Source: Takakia lepidozioides (Eukaryota > Streptophyta > Takakiopsida > Takakiales > Takakiaceae). Taken from it: a stretch of DNA of 64,000 nucleotides. The notes below the pieces were generated by a model. The model ran no database searches and had not been told where the DNA came from. It saw nothing but the letters and a program-made list of their open reading frames with translations. Below, piece after piece: positions 44,615-56,513 of this stretch. The position numbers and the translations under genes are program-made. The DNA is taken from positions 81,448,756 through 81,512,755 of the forward strand of contig CM060731.1 of the NCBI GenBank assembly GCA_030704615.1. Direction: 5' to 3'. The stretch's first letter is position 1. Every line of letters begins with the position of its first letter.

Positions 44615-44935
44615 TTTGCAATCACTCAGCTTTACCTGCCTGTGTACAAATCATGAATACTTGCTGCTAGCAGCTGACACGGACGGCGCGAAGTTCTTCC
44701 AACAAACACCCCAACCCTACTTATCACACTAGTTTTATGCTGACTTGCGTATTCATTCCTCCTCGTTATCTGTTTTTGCATATTTTCTTGCCCAAAGAGC
44801 TCACTTACAGAATTCAATATGCATCTTAGAGCCGAGTTTGATGAGAGGGCAAAACAGACTGAAATAGGTCGAAGAATGTGCCCTCACCACATTGTCCTTG
44901 ATCTTGTGTCATGACCCATGGAGGATTTGGCCGAC
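44615..44935 (-). repeat. PPR leader repeat, copy g
   Basis: Diverged copy: TGCTGCTAGCAGCTGACA, ACACCCyAACyCyACTTATCACACTAGTT and AGAATTCAATATG...GAGGGCAAAACAG blocks are recognisable. Its end (GACCCATGGAGGATTTGGCC) is shared in inverted form with about 39405-39440. Confidence 0.65.
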
Positions 44936-45536
44936 CATCAACCCAAAGGACCTCTTGTGTGTGCTGTTTGTGTTTGTAGTCAGGTAATGTCGGATTGGTC
45001 TGTGAGAACCACCTCGGTGCAGCTGAGCATGCAAAGATTGAAACACGACCTGCTAAAACTAAGCTGAATCTCCCAAGAACCTTGTAAACATCAGGAAGAA
45101 TACCAAATCATGGTACTAAGAAGATCCAAGAGCCCACATTTCAGTGCAGGATGGACAAACTTCTTGACATCATACATTAAGAAAAAGCCACACCTTGCGA
45201 TTACGGTTCTCCCACCATCTGTGAGAGCTCTTGCTCCTGCGCTGTACACAGTTCAAGAAGATCAAGAATTGGGCAGTCCGGGCAGTTCCGAAAAACTTGG
45301 CGTGACGAGTTTTATTGGCGTTTTTAGGGCGGGCAGATTCCAAATTTTTTGACGACGATGACGTGGCGACGAAACGTGGCAGCGATGACATGGCGACAAT
45401 GACAAAGCACTATGACACCCTATATCTGTTCTACGCTAAACTAGCTTCCGCCCTTCGGTCTTCGCTAGAATGTGCTCCAGGACCTATCCAAGCAATCTTT
45501 AAATAAACAAAAAACTAACTACAAGGGGAAGGTGCA

Positions 45537-45603
45537 GGAACGGGATAAGAACCCCCGCCTTACGATGCGCAAATATCTTCCCTAACCACTAAATCAAGGT
45601 ACC
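45537..45603 (-). repeat. tRNA-derived SINE head
   Basis: The minus strand reads like a whole tRNA: a GGTACC start, D-arm/A-box-like TTTAGTGGTTAGGG, an anticodon-arm region, then a T-arm with GGGGGTTCTTATCCC (degenerate B box with pairing CGGG/CCCG). The acceptor ends do not pair well, so a functional tRNA is unlikely and a SINE head is the better call. Confidence 0.45.
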
Positions 45604-46391
45604 ATTCTTGAAACTATCGTAGTGTATGGTATTGTTACTTATACGGGTGTTTAAAAACCTCCAACTATATGGCACCCTAGATGCAACCTTTCATCTCCCC
45701 CAATCATCGTATCGCAGCTCAGAATCAATATATGAAGCGAGAAGTTTGTTTTGTTTTGTTTTGTCACGTCACCTTGAGATGTCCCAAACCGTGGGCCCCA
45801 GCATGGGTGCTTGGTACTAAGTGAAAGCCCTCGACGAGGAGGGGTGCACGGGCTTGGTCTCATGATTTTTGGACCTGCGGTGTGGGAGATGAGGAATTCC
45901 AAGTACTTTGGTCGCTGTAAATTTGGTAAAAATAGCAAAGTGGGCATTCTTGGGGACAATGGTGGGAGCCTCGACGGGAGAGATATCAAGAGAAAGGTCT
46001 CTGGTTCAAATCTGGTTGTAGGCTCTCTAGGGAAAAAAAAATGATTAGATATGGGATTGCACTTGGACTTAGATGACACTAGAGGGCCTATACATGGGAG
46101 ATGCACTTGGATACATAAATGGAAGATTGCACTTGGGCTTAGATTTCAATTCTTCACACATGGGCCAACGGCATAGGCTACACTAGATGTCGCACTTGGA
46201 CCTTGACATAGGAGACCCACTTGGATACATAAGAAATTGCACTCGGGCTTATATTCAGACAGATGGCTGGAAAACCACCACCCATCCTAGCACTAAATGC
46301 TGCAACTTTATGTGAAAAATCTATAGTGGGATGAGCCCTACTTTGAATTGTGATAAAAGCCCCAAGTCATCCTGTCTGTCTATCTAACACC
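45604..46391. other. No gene recognised; possible second Pol III-like box
   Basis: At about 45998-46016 TCTCTGGTTCAAATCTGGT resembles a B box, followed ~15 bases later by an A run (46032-46040). After that, ACATGGG-/CACTTGG-containing units recur loosely from 46055 to 46260 (GCACTTGGACTTAGAT-like), a degenerate tandem pattern. Confidence 0.3.
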
Positions 46392-47456
46392 CTACACGGT
46401 TATAGCTGAAAGCCCGGTCGATGCTGCATCGGCAACTCTCTCATGCTCCTTGTTCAACATCTGCACACAAACATTTCCAAGTTGAAAGCTTTCCATATAC
46501 GCCCAAATGAGACAATTAATACCCCTTGCATAAACCCACGTCTGTGAATGGACATCTTTGCAAAACACAAAATAGGTGATGGCCAAACCCTAGGATGGGC
46601 GTGCAATTAACTGCACTGCCTGCTGCCTACTAAGGAATTCAATTGAATCATTCTGCAGATCCGTGTAGTTGAGTGTAAACATGACGTCAGGCATACCTTG
46701 TTGTTGATGAGATTGTGTAGCGCGATCACACTCCGAATAAGTGACGACAGGTAGATCACCAGCATCATGTCATTCGTCTTCACTGCAAGAGCTCCTTTTT
46801 GTAAGATGTGGAATTTTCATGCCTACACTAGAAGTACTTGAACGAAGAATAAATACTACGTGTAAATTGGGACACTGCCGACCCTATTCAGTCTGTCAAG
46901 ATGCTCATGGGCTAGTCCAGCAATTTGCTATCACTTCAACTGGTGGAATTATCAGACATTCATGCTTAGTCAGTTAGGTTGCTCAGAGGGTTCAAAAAAG
47001 CACTGCGGAAGTTGGAAAAAAAAGGCCTCATGAAGATTGGATGTCAGATACAGATTTTAGCCTTTCTAAAGGCATTAATCAGTCTCAGCTTACCAACCAG
47101 ACTTTCCACTTAATGGCCCTTTCGCAAGAGTGACGGTATAAGGCACTTAACATGCACAAACTCACAGGGCTTTTATAAGCTTGTGAGCCACTTAGACAGT
47201 CCCTCCCACTAATGCAGTATAATGGGTGAGCCACAAGCCCTCAGGTGCCCAGTTCGGTCTACAAACTTGCCAGGCAGCGTATCCCCTGTGAGGCCTTGTG
47301 GCCTTTCCTAATCCACTCATTTTAATAAACCCCATCCAGTGATGCCACATGAATCTTGACATCAACAGGTATCATGCCACATAGTTGCAGTGACGCACCA
47401 GCAAAAGATTTGACGAGTTCATGAACATTGAGATTGGGTAGCAAGTTGAATACATC
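46392..47456 (-). pseudogene. RPN8: 26S proteasome subunit RPN8, C-terminal exons only
   Basis: RPN8 is a lid subunit of the 26S proteasome and the MPN-domain partner of RPN11. Three minus-strand exons with GT-AG borders and matching phases: 47456-47399 (DVFNLLPNLNVHELVKSFA), 46782-46697 ([20 protein letters not shown]...NLINNK) and 46460-46392 (MLNKEHERVADAASTGLSAITV and stop). Together they give the ~70 C-terminal residues that follow the MPN domain in plant RPN8. All three are intact. The MPN domain and the preceding helices were not found upstream. Only about 0.9 kb separates this from an opposite-strand gene fragment, so it is either a 5'-truncated copy or a gene whose other exons lie outside recognisable reach. 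Confidence 0.85.
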
Positions 47457-48363
47457 CTGCTCATATACAAAAACAAGCCATGGTCTTAGATTTTTCTGGT
47501 ACCACACAGAATAGCAATGCACTTCCTTGCCAGCCTGGGTGCCTTAACAATGCTTGCATAGATGATGTTAAACTCCACCTCTCGAGGCTGAGGCTGAAGT
47601 CCTGGCCCTTTCGGGATGTAATTGCGGGGCAGCTGACACACATCAGATTGATGCTTGTGTGAAGGGCTTCATAGAGGACATCTGGAAAGCCCGAACTCAT
47701 TCTTCCTACAAGGTAAGTCCTACTACTGGAGTGGGCCCCTAACAAAGGTAGGTTCAGTTGAGTCTTGTTCTGCCCAAACTGGGTATGGGGTCTATGGCCA
47801 CAAGTGTACGGCAAACAATGTCTCGTGAAGACATTCTCCCTATATTTACTTTGTCCCCCTATGTGAATGCGTCAAAAGCGTGGGCGAGCGGCACCGCTAG
47901 TGTCTGCAAATGAAGCTGTCACCGAGGAGCAGCGGATTCTAATCTGCAGCAGCTGCTACAGATCTCACAGAGAGATTCCAAGTGCCAGTCTCCTTCATGA
48001 GCATAGATGTCACAGAACCAGACCCCATGACTGGAACTGCACCTGCTTGTCAGAAGGTTAGTACCCAGCTTGTTTTCCGCCCTGTGCAATTTTGCAATTC
48101 ATGAACGTCCGTATGCCTTTTAGGCTTTGTCTAAGTGAGAGCAGGGTTTGTCACTACTGTCTTATTGGCAAGGACAGAAGTTTGGGATCATGAAATCATC
48201 GCTGCAAGATGCTGAAAACTGAAAATTGCCTTCACTTGTATAGAAAGTGCTAGAGGTCTGGTGGCTCTCCTTTCCTTCGTATATACTTTTATATCAGTCT
48301 CATCACAGGTCTATGTAGGGGGTTAGCATAACAGCCTGCATCCGGATACTGTCTGTCCTCCAG

Positions 48364-49260
48364 TCTTTGAAAGTGTGCAGCCATCTCCTTCCTCATCCTG
48401 GTGATCAGAGGTCAACCGCAGTGCTGCGGACCGCTGCCCTGGTGGATGAAAGAGAGGTGTTGTGGCGTGTAAATGTGGAGGAGTTCATACGGAGGTTGAG
48501 ACACCTGGTAAAGTGTAGCCTAATTCCACACTGCATGCGTATGTGGAAGTTTGAACTGTTGTTTGTCTTCTGGCTTATTGGAGTACTCGTAAGACTTTGC
48601 TTCCGGCAGCCTTGTGGCCACAGAGCGGGGAAGGGGGGAGGGGATAGGGAGGGTAGCTGCAAGGGTGGCAAGTGCAGTTCTTGCTCCGGTAGTTGGACTT
48701 GATCTCGAAACAAAGCCGGTTCTGGCCTTCCAGATCTACTCTAGACAGCTGGTATTTATGGGTCATTCAGTACCTGTTGGAAATATGGGTAAATGATCTT
48801 ATAGCTGGGCCTCATCAATGCATGGTCTTGATCTGGATTGAGGACAGGCGTGTGTTGCACTGGTGAGATCAAGAGTTGACATAGGGGCTGGGACGATTTT
48901 GGCAGCGATGCTCCAAGCCACCCGCATGCAGGAGTCTTCTGCAAAGCAACACTATTCAGGTGCATGGTGGCTGTATCAAACTGTTTCTGGGCACATGTAG
49001 TCCCAAACTTGTGTATGCAAATATCAGTACTTCTAATCATCCAATGGATCCAGAAATGACACGAAATGTGGTTGGCGCAGCTCCTCTATCAATGGATGCA
49101 ATTACACAGGCAGTGCACATGACATCTGAGGGCCAGCACATGATCATGGAGCGCATTCGCGGGGCATTACAGCAGCTTGCAGCTGATTCGGTTGGATATC
49201 TCTCTAGGAATGGTGAGAGAGGAGCACTTGGAGAAGGAGGCAACCAATATGTTATCAGTA
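48364..49260 (+). pseudogene. RPC82: RNA polymerase III subunit RPC3/RPC82, middle exons
   Basis: Exon 48364-48507 encodes EVLWRVNVEEFIRRLRHL, matching the conserved RxNxEEFxRRLRH segment of plant RPC3. Exon ~48876-48959 encodes GAGTILAAMLQATRMQESSAKQHYS. The next exon, from 49081 after GTTGGCGCAG, encodes PLSMDAITQAV, then MERIRGALQQLAADSVGYLSRNGERG and GNQYVI, matching the winged-helix segment that follows in this subunit. The last two exons share splice phase. N-terminal and C-terminal parts were not found with confidence; 50200-50400 (LSQVAMTQSQHEQVKRILAGFE) could be a later exon. The role in the full protein is transcription initiation by Pol III in the nucleus. Confidence 0.58.
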
Positions 49261-52200
49261 TCCTCTCAAGTTTTGCTGGGAGACTGTAGTAGGTTTTGCA
49301 AATGTTTTCGTCTCCTAGGATTGGCAATTGGAGAAAAGAGGAGGGAGAACGGAGGGAGGAAAGCAGTGCTTATTTAAAGAGAGAGTATGTAATTTTTAAT
49401 GCTTTGCAAACAGCAGGACCCCATAACTTTGCAGTCAGGTATGCTGCAGGATGTAATCCTTCCCGCTTTGTTGAAAGTCTGAAAAGCGAACAACTCCAAT
49501 AACTCCCTAAACACCAATGGTGTCCTTGTCGTGAGGTTGGAGTCTGTTGTCTCAAACAGAAGGTCACAATACTGTGGAGGTATTAGTGTCAATATTAGAG
49601 GGAGGGGGGACGTCGCTTCTAGAGTTCTGTAATGTTGTCCCAGAATTTTTTATATTCTTAGCATTTGCTAAGAGACCTAAGGGACTGAGTGAGGGTTATT
49701 AAAGCAGATTGAGAGAAGGAATAGTTGCACATCTATTTTCCAGGTGTTCTGAAGTTGTGGGCTTTTACTTTTTTTAGGGTGGCCCTTACATTAGGCTTCA
49801 GATTTGAGTAAGATCATTGAACTTGGCCGACAAAATGAGGTAATCAAATGGTTGCTGGAACCACAAGTGATGATGCACAAATAACTCGAAGCTATGGTTT
49901 GGTTTGTATGTTCTTCTGAGAATCTTTCGGAGCAGTGAGGGTTGTAATTGCATCACTTACTGTATTGCCCATGAGGGAGCAGGAGGTATGGCTCAATTGT
50001 CTCTCTACAAGCTTCTGGTAGGCCATTTGTCGGTGTTGTCATTGGAGCCGCAGCTGCAACAGGTCGAATAGGGAATGCCGTATTCTCTTTGTTCTTAGTC
50101 TTCAACAGGAGCCCAGTATTTCAGGATGTGACACACATACATGGTGGCATGTTCAGAAGATTCCATCCATAAGCTGCCAGGCAACCGTAGAAATCATCCT
50201 GATGCCTTTCTTCACACCAGACAAGTTATTATCCATGTGTGCTGACTTCATGCCTACAATGACCACGCAGGTGTTGGGTCTGGCAACGCAAATTCAAACT
50301 AAAGCTGGGAGCACTGACACCCACTTGTCCCAGGTGGCAATGACTCAAAGCCAGCATGAACAAGTAAAACGCATTCTCGCCGGGTTCGAGAATTCTAGAA
50401 GCTTCACGACTTCTAGTAGAAGGGAAACAATTGCACCATCCTTGCTCCTGCTTTTGTTGTTTTGTGTATATGTGCGTCGTCCCCCCTCAGCCACCTGCCT
50501 GGGGTGCACAATGGAATCATGAGCAAACCAATTTCAAAGCTGAGGTCGCTTTATAGGTGGTCCGTGGAGCAGATTCACGGGGGCGTTGGGCAGTCTTGTC
50601 AAGTGAAGTACCCAGCTTCCAGAGTTTCTGAAGCTCAAATTACAGCAGTAGCCCTTTCAGTGCTTCTCAGACCTCATCCCCTGCATAGAGAAGAAATGTG
50701 GATAAGCACAACAGTAAAATGGCCAGCTTCTTGGAAAGTTCATATGTAAGTGAGGTCTGCTGTGCACTCGCAGCAACTTTGCAAGCCTGATAGTTCTTCA
50801 ACAGCAGAAGAAGGATGATACTGGGTTATCAAGTGACAATCCTGTAATCAGCAAACTGAATAGTTGGAACATCTCTGCAGATTGTACAAGAATGTCACGA
50901 TATTTTGATGCTTATCCGAAGCCAGAGACTGCACCTGCTTGTGTCTGTATGCAGGCACTTGGTCTACACCGTGTTGCATTGATTGACAATTCCGTGGGAA
51001 ACTGAAGTGGGCAATGAGGTTCCCAGCTGAGTGCAAGTAATGGAAGAAGATCAAACTAGCAGTGCATAATGGTTGGTCATTTCTACCGAAGGAAAACAGT
51101 GAAATCCGACCACGACTCGAACAGCCATCTCCCTTTGTTTCAGTGCAAAGGGGCAAGGTTTGGGGGCGATACCTCCGACATTCTGTCACCACAAGCCGGG
51201 GCTTGGCCTAAAAGATGTTACTATGACTGTGCACCGTGAATTGAACAGCCCCCATGCAAAGTTGAGCACCGGACCAAATTCTAGAGAAGGTGATGGAGTG
51301 ACGGTCCTCTTCCTGTTGTTTCTTGTGAACATTGAGAAATTAAACGTGGGAAGTATGGTGGTCAGAAGGACGGGTCCAAATTTCATCATAGAAGTGGAGG
51401 TGCTTTGTGAAAGGGCTGATTGAGCCTGGCAGGCCACCTCGTGGGCCTCCAGAATCTCTGCTGCCTGAAAGTATTTTTATTCCTTCCTCTACACAGTTAC
51501 AATTTAATATGGAACCCTGGCATGCTGGACACCACCATACTAGTTGCAAGTGGTGATCTCTGAATCCGAGAAGATCACCTCACCTTGGCAATGACAAATT
51601 GCAACAAACCTGCACGGAGCTTAAGGCAGGCTCTTAAGCTCTTGTGTTTTGCTCTATTTGTGTCCTTTCAACTCACATTTGAAGAGCCGGGGATGATTCA
51701 CATCCACCTCCGGCCCAAAGCACAAACTGTCCTTGCTCACCTCCACAAACTCACATACTATGTCCGCATCATAGGAAATTGTACCGAGCAATAAAGTTGA
51801 ACAGTTTGAGACACGTTATCGGCCAACTTCTTGGGACATGGTCAGCCAAGTGAAGCCTGCCCTCTTTTGCACGTCAAATGGTAATATTTGGAAGTGACCT
51901 CCCCTATATAGGATGCCAAAAATTCTGAGAAAATAAAATTTAGAATACATTTAGAAATACTATAGGGTACCCATATATTGGCGGCACCACATTTAAATTA
52001 AAATAGGGTCCAAAATAAAGACGTATTTCCAAAAAATATTAAAACTAATATAGGGTGGAGAGAAATTAAAGGGACACGTGTCGTTCAGTGACAAGCAGTT
52101 CGGGACATGCAACGGAGAGGGCGTAGACGCATGTGCACAGCAACCCTAGTCTTTCCTCTCTCCTGTCGGCGGCAATTCATGACGGCATTGTGCTAGACAA

Positions 52201-52481
52201 GCAGAGAGAAATGGTGGTGCGCTCAGTGGTGCGAGCATTGTGACAGTGAAGAAGCGTAGATTGAGAGGGGAATGATGGCAACCCCATAATGTGTTTTTTT
52301 TTAATTTTCAGGTTAATATAGGGTGCCCAATATTTGTTACATGCTATAAAATATAAATAATATAGCTTGTAAGAAACTATGCCATATTACAGCATTATGT
52401 AATAATAGGATGGCCAAAAATTCAGAAAATAAAATTAATACCCCCATAGAAAATGTCTGTTTGTCTCACGTGCCTGGGAAA
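49261..52481. other. Intergenic or intronic DNA
   Basis: No certain exon. An open segment at 50202-50400 may belong to the RPC3 gene. A GCCAAAAATTCtGAGAAAATAAAAT sequence at 51913 is repeated in slightly altered form at 52422, bracketing AT-rich DNA of about 510 bp, perhaps a non-autonomous element. Confidence 0.35.
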
Positions 52482-53145
52482 CTAGATAGGGAGTGACCTC
52501 CCCGAGGGTGTCTTGTTACCAGAAGCCTCTACAATGATGGGGCCCTTGTCAAAGAACTTTTGTAATGTAGTGTTTAGAGCGTCCAAACGCCTGTCCACTG
52601 GATTCACATACGTAATCTCATCTATGTCATCTCCTTCAAGAGGTTCTAGATGAGTCTCTCCGAGTCTTCCTAGCCCTCTTTCGACCTCAATGGCCGTCTC
52701 CAACGCTTCATCGACAGTAGTGAATCTTCTACCCAATAATACTCTCATGATCTCGGGCCTAAGACCCCCAGAAAATCGTTTTTTTTGCTCTAAATCAGAA
52801 ATTTGTCCTTGAAGGAACAAACGGTTCAACCGATCAAACTAGGTTTGCACCCGCGGTTTGTCTCCTGTCTAACGGCATTCATGCACATCTTAATCTCCGT
52901 CAAGTCTACCGTGCCAAACTTTTCTATGATACCTATTTGAAAATCTTCCCAATTGTCTGTTCTCGGATTTTGTTTCCGAAATCACTCATCTGCCTTGGAT
53001 CGTAAGTTCAACCGGGCTACCTTGAAGATTTTATCCTCTGTCATGTCACAGACATCTCCAGACATTTGTATGGTCTCGACCCAATCTATCACGTTTTCAC
53101 TATCTCTGCCATAAAACGGAGCATCGATCCTTGAGGGGCTCGTCA
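52482..53145 (-). pseudogene. Ty3/gypsy gag fragment
   Basis: The minus-strand reading starts near 53145 with APFYGRDSENVIDWVETIQM, continues with DKIFKVARLNLRSKADE, a stop, then NWEDFQIGIIEKFGTVDL. After another stop and frame change it gives NRLFLQGQISDLEQKKRFSGGLRPEI and TVDEALETAIEVERGLGRL. This is the capsid part of a gypsy-type Gag. No zinc knuckle, pol or LTR was recognised beside it. Confidence 0.78.
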
Positions 53146-54188
53146 TTCTAATGAATACGTAACGAGCCCTGAGCGCGCGCGGTCAGGGTGACGGCATATT
53201 AGTCTAGGGGGGTCGTGGTAAGTTGCGGTGTAGGTTGGGCTCACTGAACCGCCTACCCGACTGCGGTTAGTGCAGAGGGTCCGTGGTCGTACATGATGAC
53301 TATGATCACAATATAAGTCCTACCGGCAAAGAGAAGTCACATACTCCTCTTCACAGGGCATGTTTGCGTTTCTAAGTCCTACGGTATCCTACAATCTACT
53401 CAGTAACTGCCTTCCAAGTCTTTGTGTTTTATTGTCTAATTCCTACCGTCTAGGCTCCCGAGCCGTCTATAGCCGGGACATGTTTTAATCCCTTCATAAG
53501 GCACCTTCCGAGCCTAGGAAGAAGAGGGAAAATTTTCCTCTCCCAATGCCCCTCCTTCACCGAGTGCTCGAGTTCAAGTCACCTCTAATGGAAGGGCCAA
53601 CGCTTCCTACCCCAGTGTCTAAATACTTTGTTTTAGCAAAGGAATGGCCAAAATACCTATCATCATCCAATAGGTTCACTAAGTTCAATAAGGTGGTTCT
53701 AAGTATCTCAAATCAATCGGATGTGTACTTTGCATGAGCGGTGAGCATGAGCATGAGCACATATAAGCATGAGCAGAGCAATTTTTAAGGAATATTCCTG
53801 GAATTTAGCCCTTCCCGACCTAATTTTGACTGTTTTTCATGTCAAAAAGTGCAAGGTGCTACATCATAATGTGGCCTAGAAGTTTGCCCTCGGTTCGGAA
53901 AAAACAGGTTCGGCAGTTGCCGAACCTGCATAGTCGGCAACGATTACAGGCATAGGAGGAGAATATGGCCACGAGAATATGACCGTTTGTAATAAAACAA
54001 AACACATTTTTTGAACACAAGTAAGATCCGAAAGAGAGCGATTCCTGGTGTTTTGGGTCGGCTAGGTTCTATCATTCACGACGCCGATTATTTGCTGGCT
54101 AGTTAAGAGAAGTCTGCGACGATTACAGGCACAGTGTTGACAGCTCAAAATCAAGTTTGTTGTTAGTCATTTTGTCTGTTTAGCTAAG
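53146..54188. other. No gene recognised
   Basis: Probably the 5' untranslated or LTR-side remnant of the neighbouring gypsy element. GAGCATGAGCATGAGCACATATAAGCATGAGCAG-type short repeats occur at about 53741-53775. A GCGACGATTACAGGCA-like motif is repeated at ~53938 and ~54116. Confidence 0.3.
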
Positions 54189-54775
54189 ATGAACGTTGCC
54201 AATGTGGATGCAGGCGGCAGCAGCCGTGCTATGGAGGGCGACGTGGAGGATAGGTCTGCTGCCAATGTGGATGCAAGCAACAGCAGCCGTGCTGTGGAGG
54301 GCGACGGGGAGGACAGACCTGCTTCTGAAAGTGGACTCCTTATCTCAACGATATCACCGAGTGCGTTGCCAGGCAGGAATATGAGGCCTTGTTGCTTATG
54401 CAGTCACAAAATGTGAATGCTCCAGCTGAAGAGGAATGCAACAGTGATTCAGATGAGTCAGACGCTGATAAAAACGTGGGGATGGAGGATGAGGAAGGAG
54501 GTGACGATGAGGAGATGGAGGCTGATGAAGAGGAGGATTTGCATTGGATTGGTGTTTCAATTGACATCGTTGAAGAGTCGATTCCGGAGTCTGTTGTGCC
54601 GGGGAAAACAATGACATTGGAACCATGCACAATTTGCCTGGAGACACCAGTAGCTGGAGAGTCCGTATGCATACTGAGTGAGTGCTCCATTCATTCCACA
54701 CTCCATACTTTGACACATGGGTGCAGCTCAATGGGTCATGCCCTCTCTGCCGGCGTCGGATCTGAGACCATATAG
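54189..54775 (+). pseudogene. RING-H2 finger E3 ubiquitin ligase-like, frameshifted
   Basis: The N-terminal part (from ATG 54189) repeats a short unit, (A)NVDAxxSSRAxEGDxEDR, twice. In another frame VARQEYEALLLMQSQNVNAPAEEE leads to a strongly acidic region (54450-54535) and then LEPCTICLETPVAGES, the first Cys pair of a RING. The remaining ligands follow in a shifted frame (HSFHTPYFDTWV, then CPLC), completing a C3H2C3 pattern. RING-H2 proteins pass ubiquitin from an E2 to substrates. At least two frame changes are needed; the first could be an intron, but the one inside the RING cannot easily be. No transmembrane segment is seen in this piece. Confidence 0.65.
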
Positions 54776-55009
54776 ATAGGCCAGACAGAGAAGCTCAGTG
54801 TCCATGATGACGCAGATCAGTGGCCTATGGAGGCAATGTATTTGACTTACACAAATAAAAAACATACCTAGTTCTATTACGAGTTGTGGACCAGCGGACT
54901 GATTGAGGATACTACCAAAAATGCAAGTTTGTCGCTGCAATTCTAGACTCGGAACCAACTATATAGCTGATAGTGGACACAATATTAATCTTGGACTTAT
55001 TGAAATAAA
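54776..55009. other. Spacer between RING gene and palindromic array
   Basis: No coding signal beyond short frames. Confidence 0.3.
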
Positions 55010-56180
55010 CAAATTATAAGTCGGTGCCGACCAATGTTGGTCTGGTATGGGTATCAGACTTATCTCCGATTATGAACACAAAAAATCAGTTTGGGTTTAA
55101 GTTCATCAGAAGCAAAAACAAAATATTAAACTAAATAAATTAGAAGTCTGTGCCGACTTATCTTCGACTAGGAATATACAAATCAGTTTGGGTTAAAGTC
55201 TATCAAAGGGAGGAAAAGAAAGAAATAAATAAAGAGAAAAACCTATAAGTCGGCGCCGACTTATCTTCGACTATGAACAGAAAAAATCGGTGTGGGTTTA
55301 AAGTCAACACAGACTTTAACGATGGGAGAAAAATACAAAAAAAAAAAAAAAAAAACGTCGGCATCGACTTATCTTCGACTATGAACATTAAAAAACAGTG
55401 TGTGTTTAAAGTCGGCACCGACTTTAACGATGGGAGAAAAAAAAAGAAAAAAAAGAAAAAAAAAAAACTATAAATTGGCGCCGACTTATCTTCGACTATG
55501 AACACAAAAAATCAGTGTGGGTTTAAAGTCGGCACCGACTTTAATGACGGGAGAAAAACACAAAAAAAAAATTAAAAATATGTATAAGTCGGCATCGACT
55601 TATCTTCGACTATGAACATTAAAATCCAGTGTGTGTTTAAAGTCGGCACCGACTTTAACGATGGGAAAAAAAAACAAAAAAAACAAAAAAAAAAACTATA
55701 AGTTGGCGCCGACTTATCTTCAACTATGAACACAAAAATCAATGTGGGTTTAAAGTCGGCACCGACTTTAACGATGGGCGAAAATAAAACCGGAAAAAAA
55801 AAAAAAAAAAAAAAACTATAAATCGGTGCCGACTTATTCAAGTTTGAACACAAAAAATCAGTTAAAAATAAAAAATAAAAAATAAAAACCTTGAAGTCGG
55901 CGCCGACTAAATCAGGATTCTAGAGCAAATACTATATTCACCCAAATACTATATCCAAATACTAAATTTCATCCAAATAATGTTGTTTTTATCTTTGCTC
56001 ATGAATATTTTTGCTCATGCTCATGGGTATAAAGTTCCCATCGTTAAAGTCGGTGTCGACTTTAAACCCAAGTTGGTTTTTTGTGTTCATAATCGAGGAT
56101 AAGTCGGCGCCGACTAATAGTTTTTATTTTTTTATTTTTTCTTTGCTCCTTTGGTTAAAAGTCGGTGCCGACTTTAGACC
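55010..56180. repeat. Palindromic higher-order tandem array with inverted arm
   Basis: About eight units of 105-120 bp. Each has a GTCGGCGCCGAC-type palindrome followed by TTATCTTCGACTATGAACA. From the third unit each also has a second palindrome, AAAGTCGGCACCGACTTTA, then CGATGGGAGAAAA and an A-rich spacer. Units alternate between two types: AACAC with GCGCC cores at ~55245, 55471 and 55697, and AACATT with GCATC cores at ~55353 and 55583, so the true period is ~226-230 bp. From 56036 to 56180 one or more units recur in inverted orientation (CCCATCGTTAAAGTCGG...), making a large imperfect hairpin. The open frames predicted across it are Lys/Phe-rich by-products of the A-rich spacers. Confidence 0.9.
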
Positions 56181-56334
56181 CAAGCTGATTTTTCCAGTTT
56201 TGCCTGCTCACGCTACCGTCCTGCCTTCACACACATCACAAGCCCGGCAGTTGCACATTCTGCACCTACCTGCTACGGAATCGGTACCGTCCAACGAACG
56301 GACCGGACATTTTGGACGTAGAACTCGTGAGGTA

Positions 56335-56354
56335 GGTAGGTAGGTAGGTAGGTC
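56335..56354. repeat. GTAG microsatellite
   Basis: Five GTAG units in GAGGTAGGTAGGTAGGTAGG. Confidence 0.8.
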
Positions 56355-56513
56355 GATGGCCTTCAAGTCGCAGCTGGAAAACGTGTGGGTCCGGGGATGC
56401 CATTTTTGCAGTGGACACGAAAGATGACTGTTGTTCATTTGGAAGTAGGTATTGGCCTCCAATATGGATGAAAGTCATCTACCACCAACGTTCACAGATT
56501 TTGGACGAAAACA

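Noticed and set aside
45537-45603. Functional tRNA gene
   Set aside because: The acceptor stem does not pair and the B box is degenerate (GGTTCTTATCC), so a SINE head is more likely.
55203-55853. Open frames rich in Phe or Lys across the palindromic array
   Set aside because: They follow the A/T-rich spacers of the repeat and exist because of its period; no independent coding evidence.
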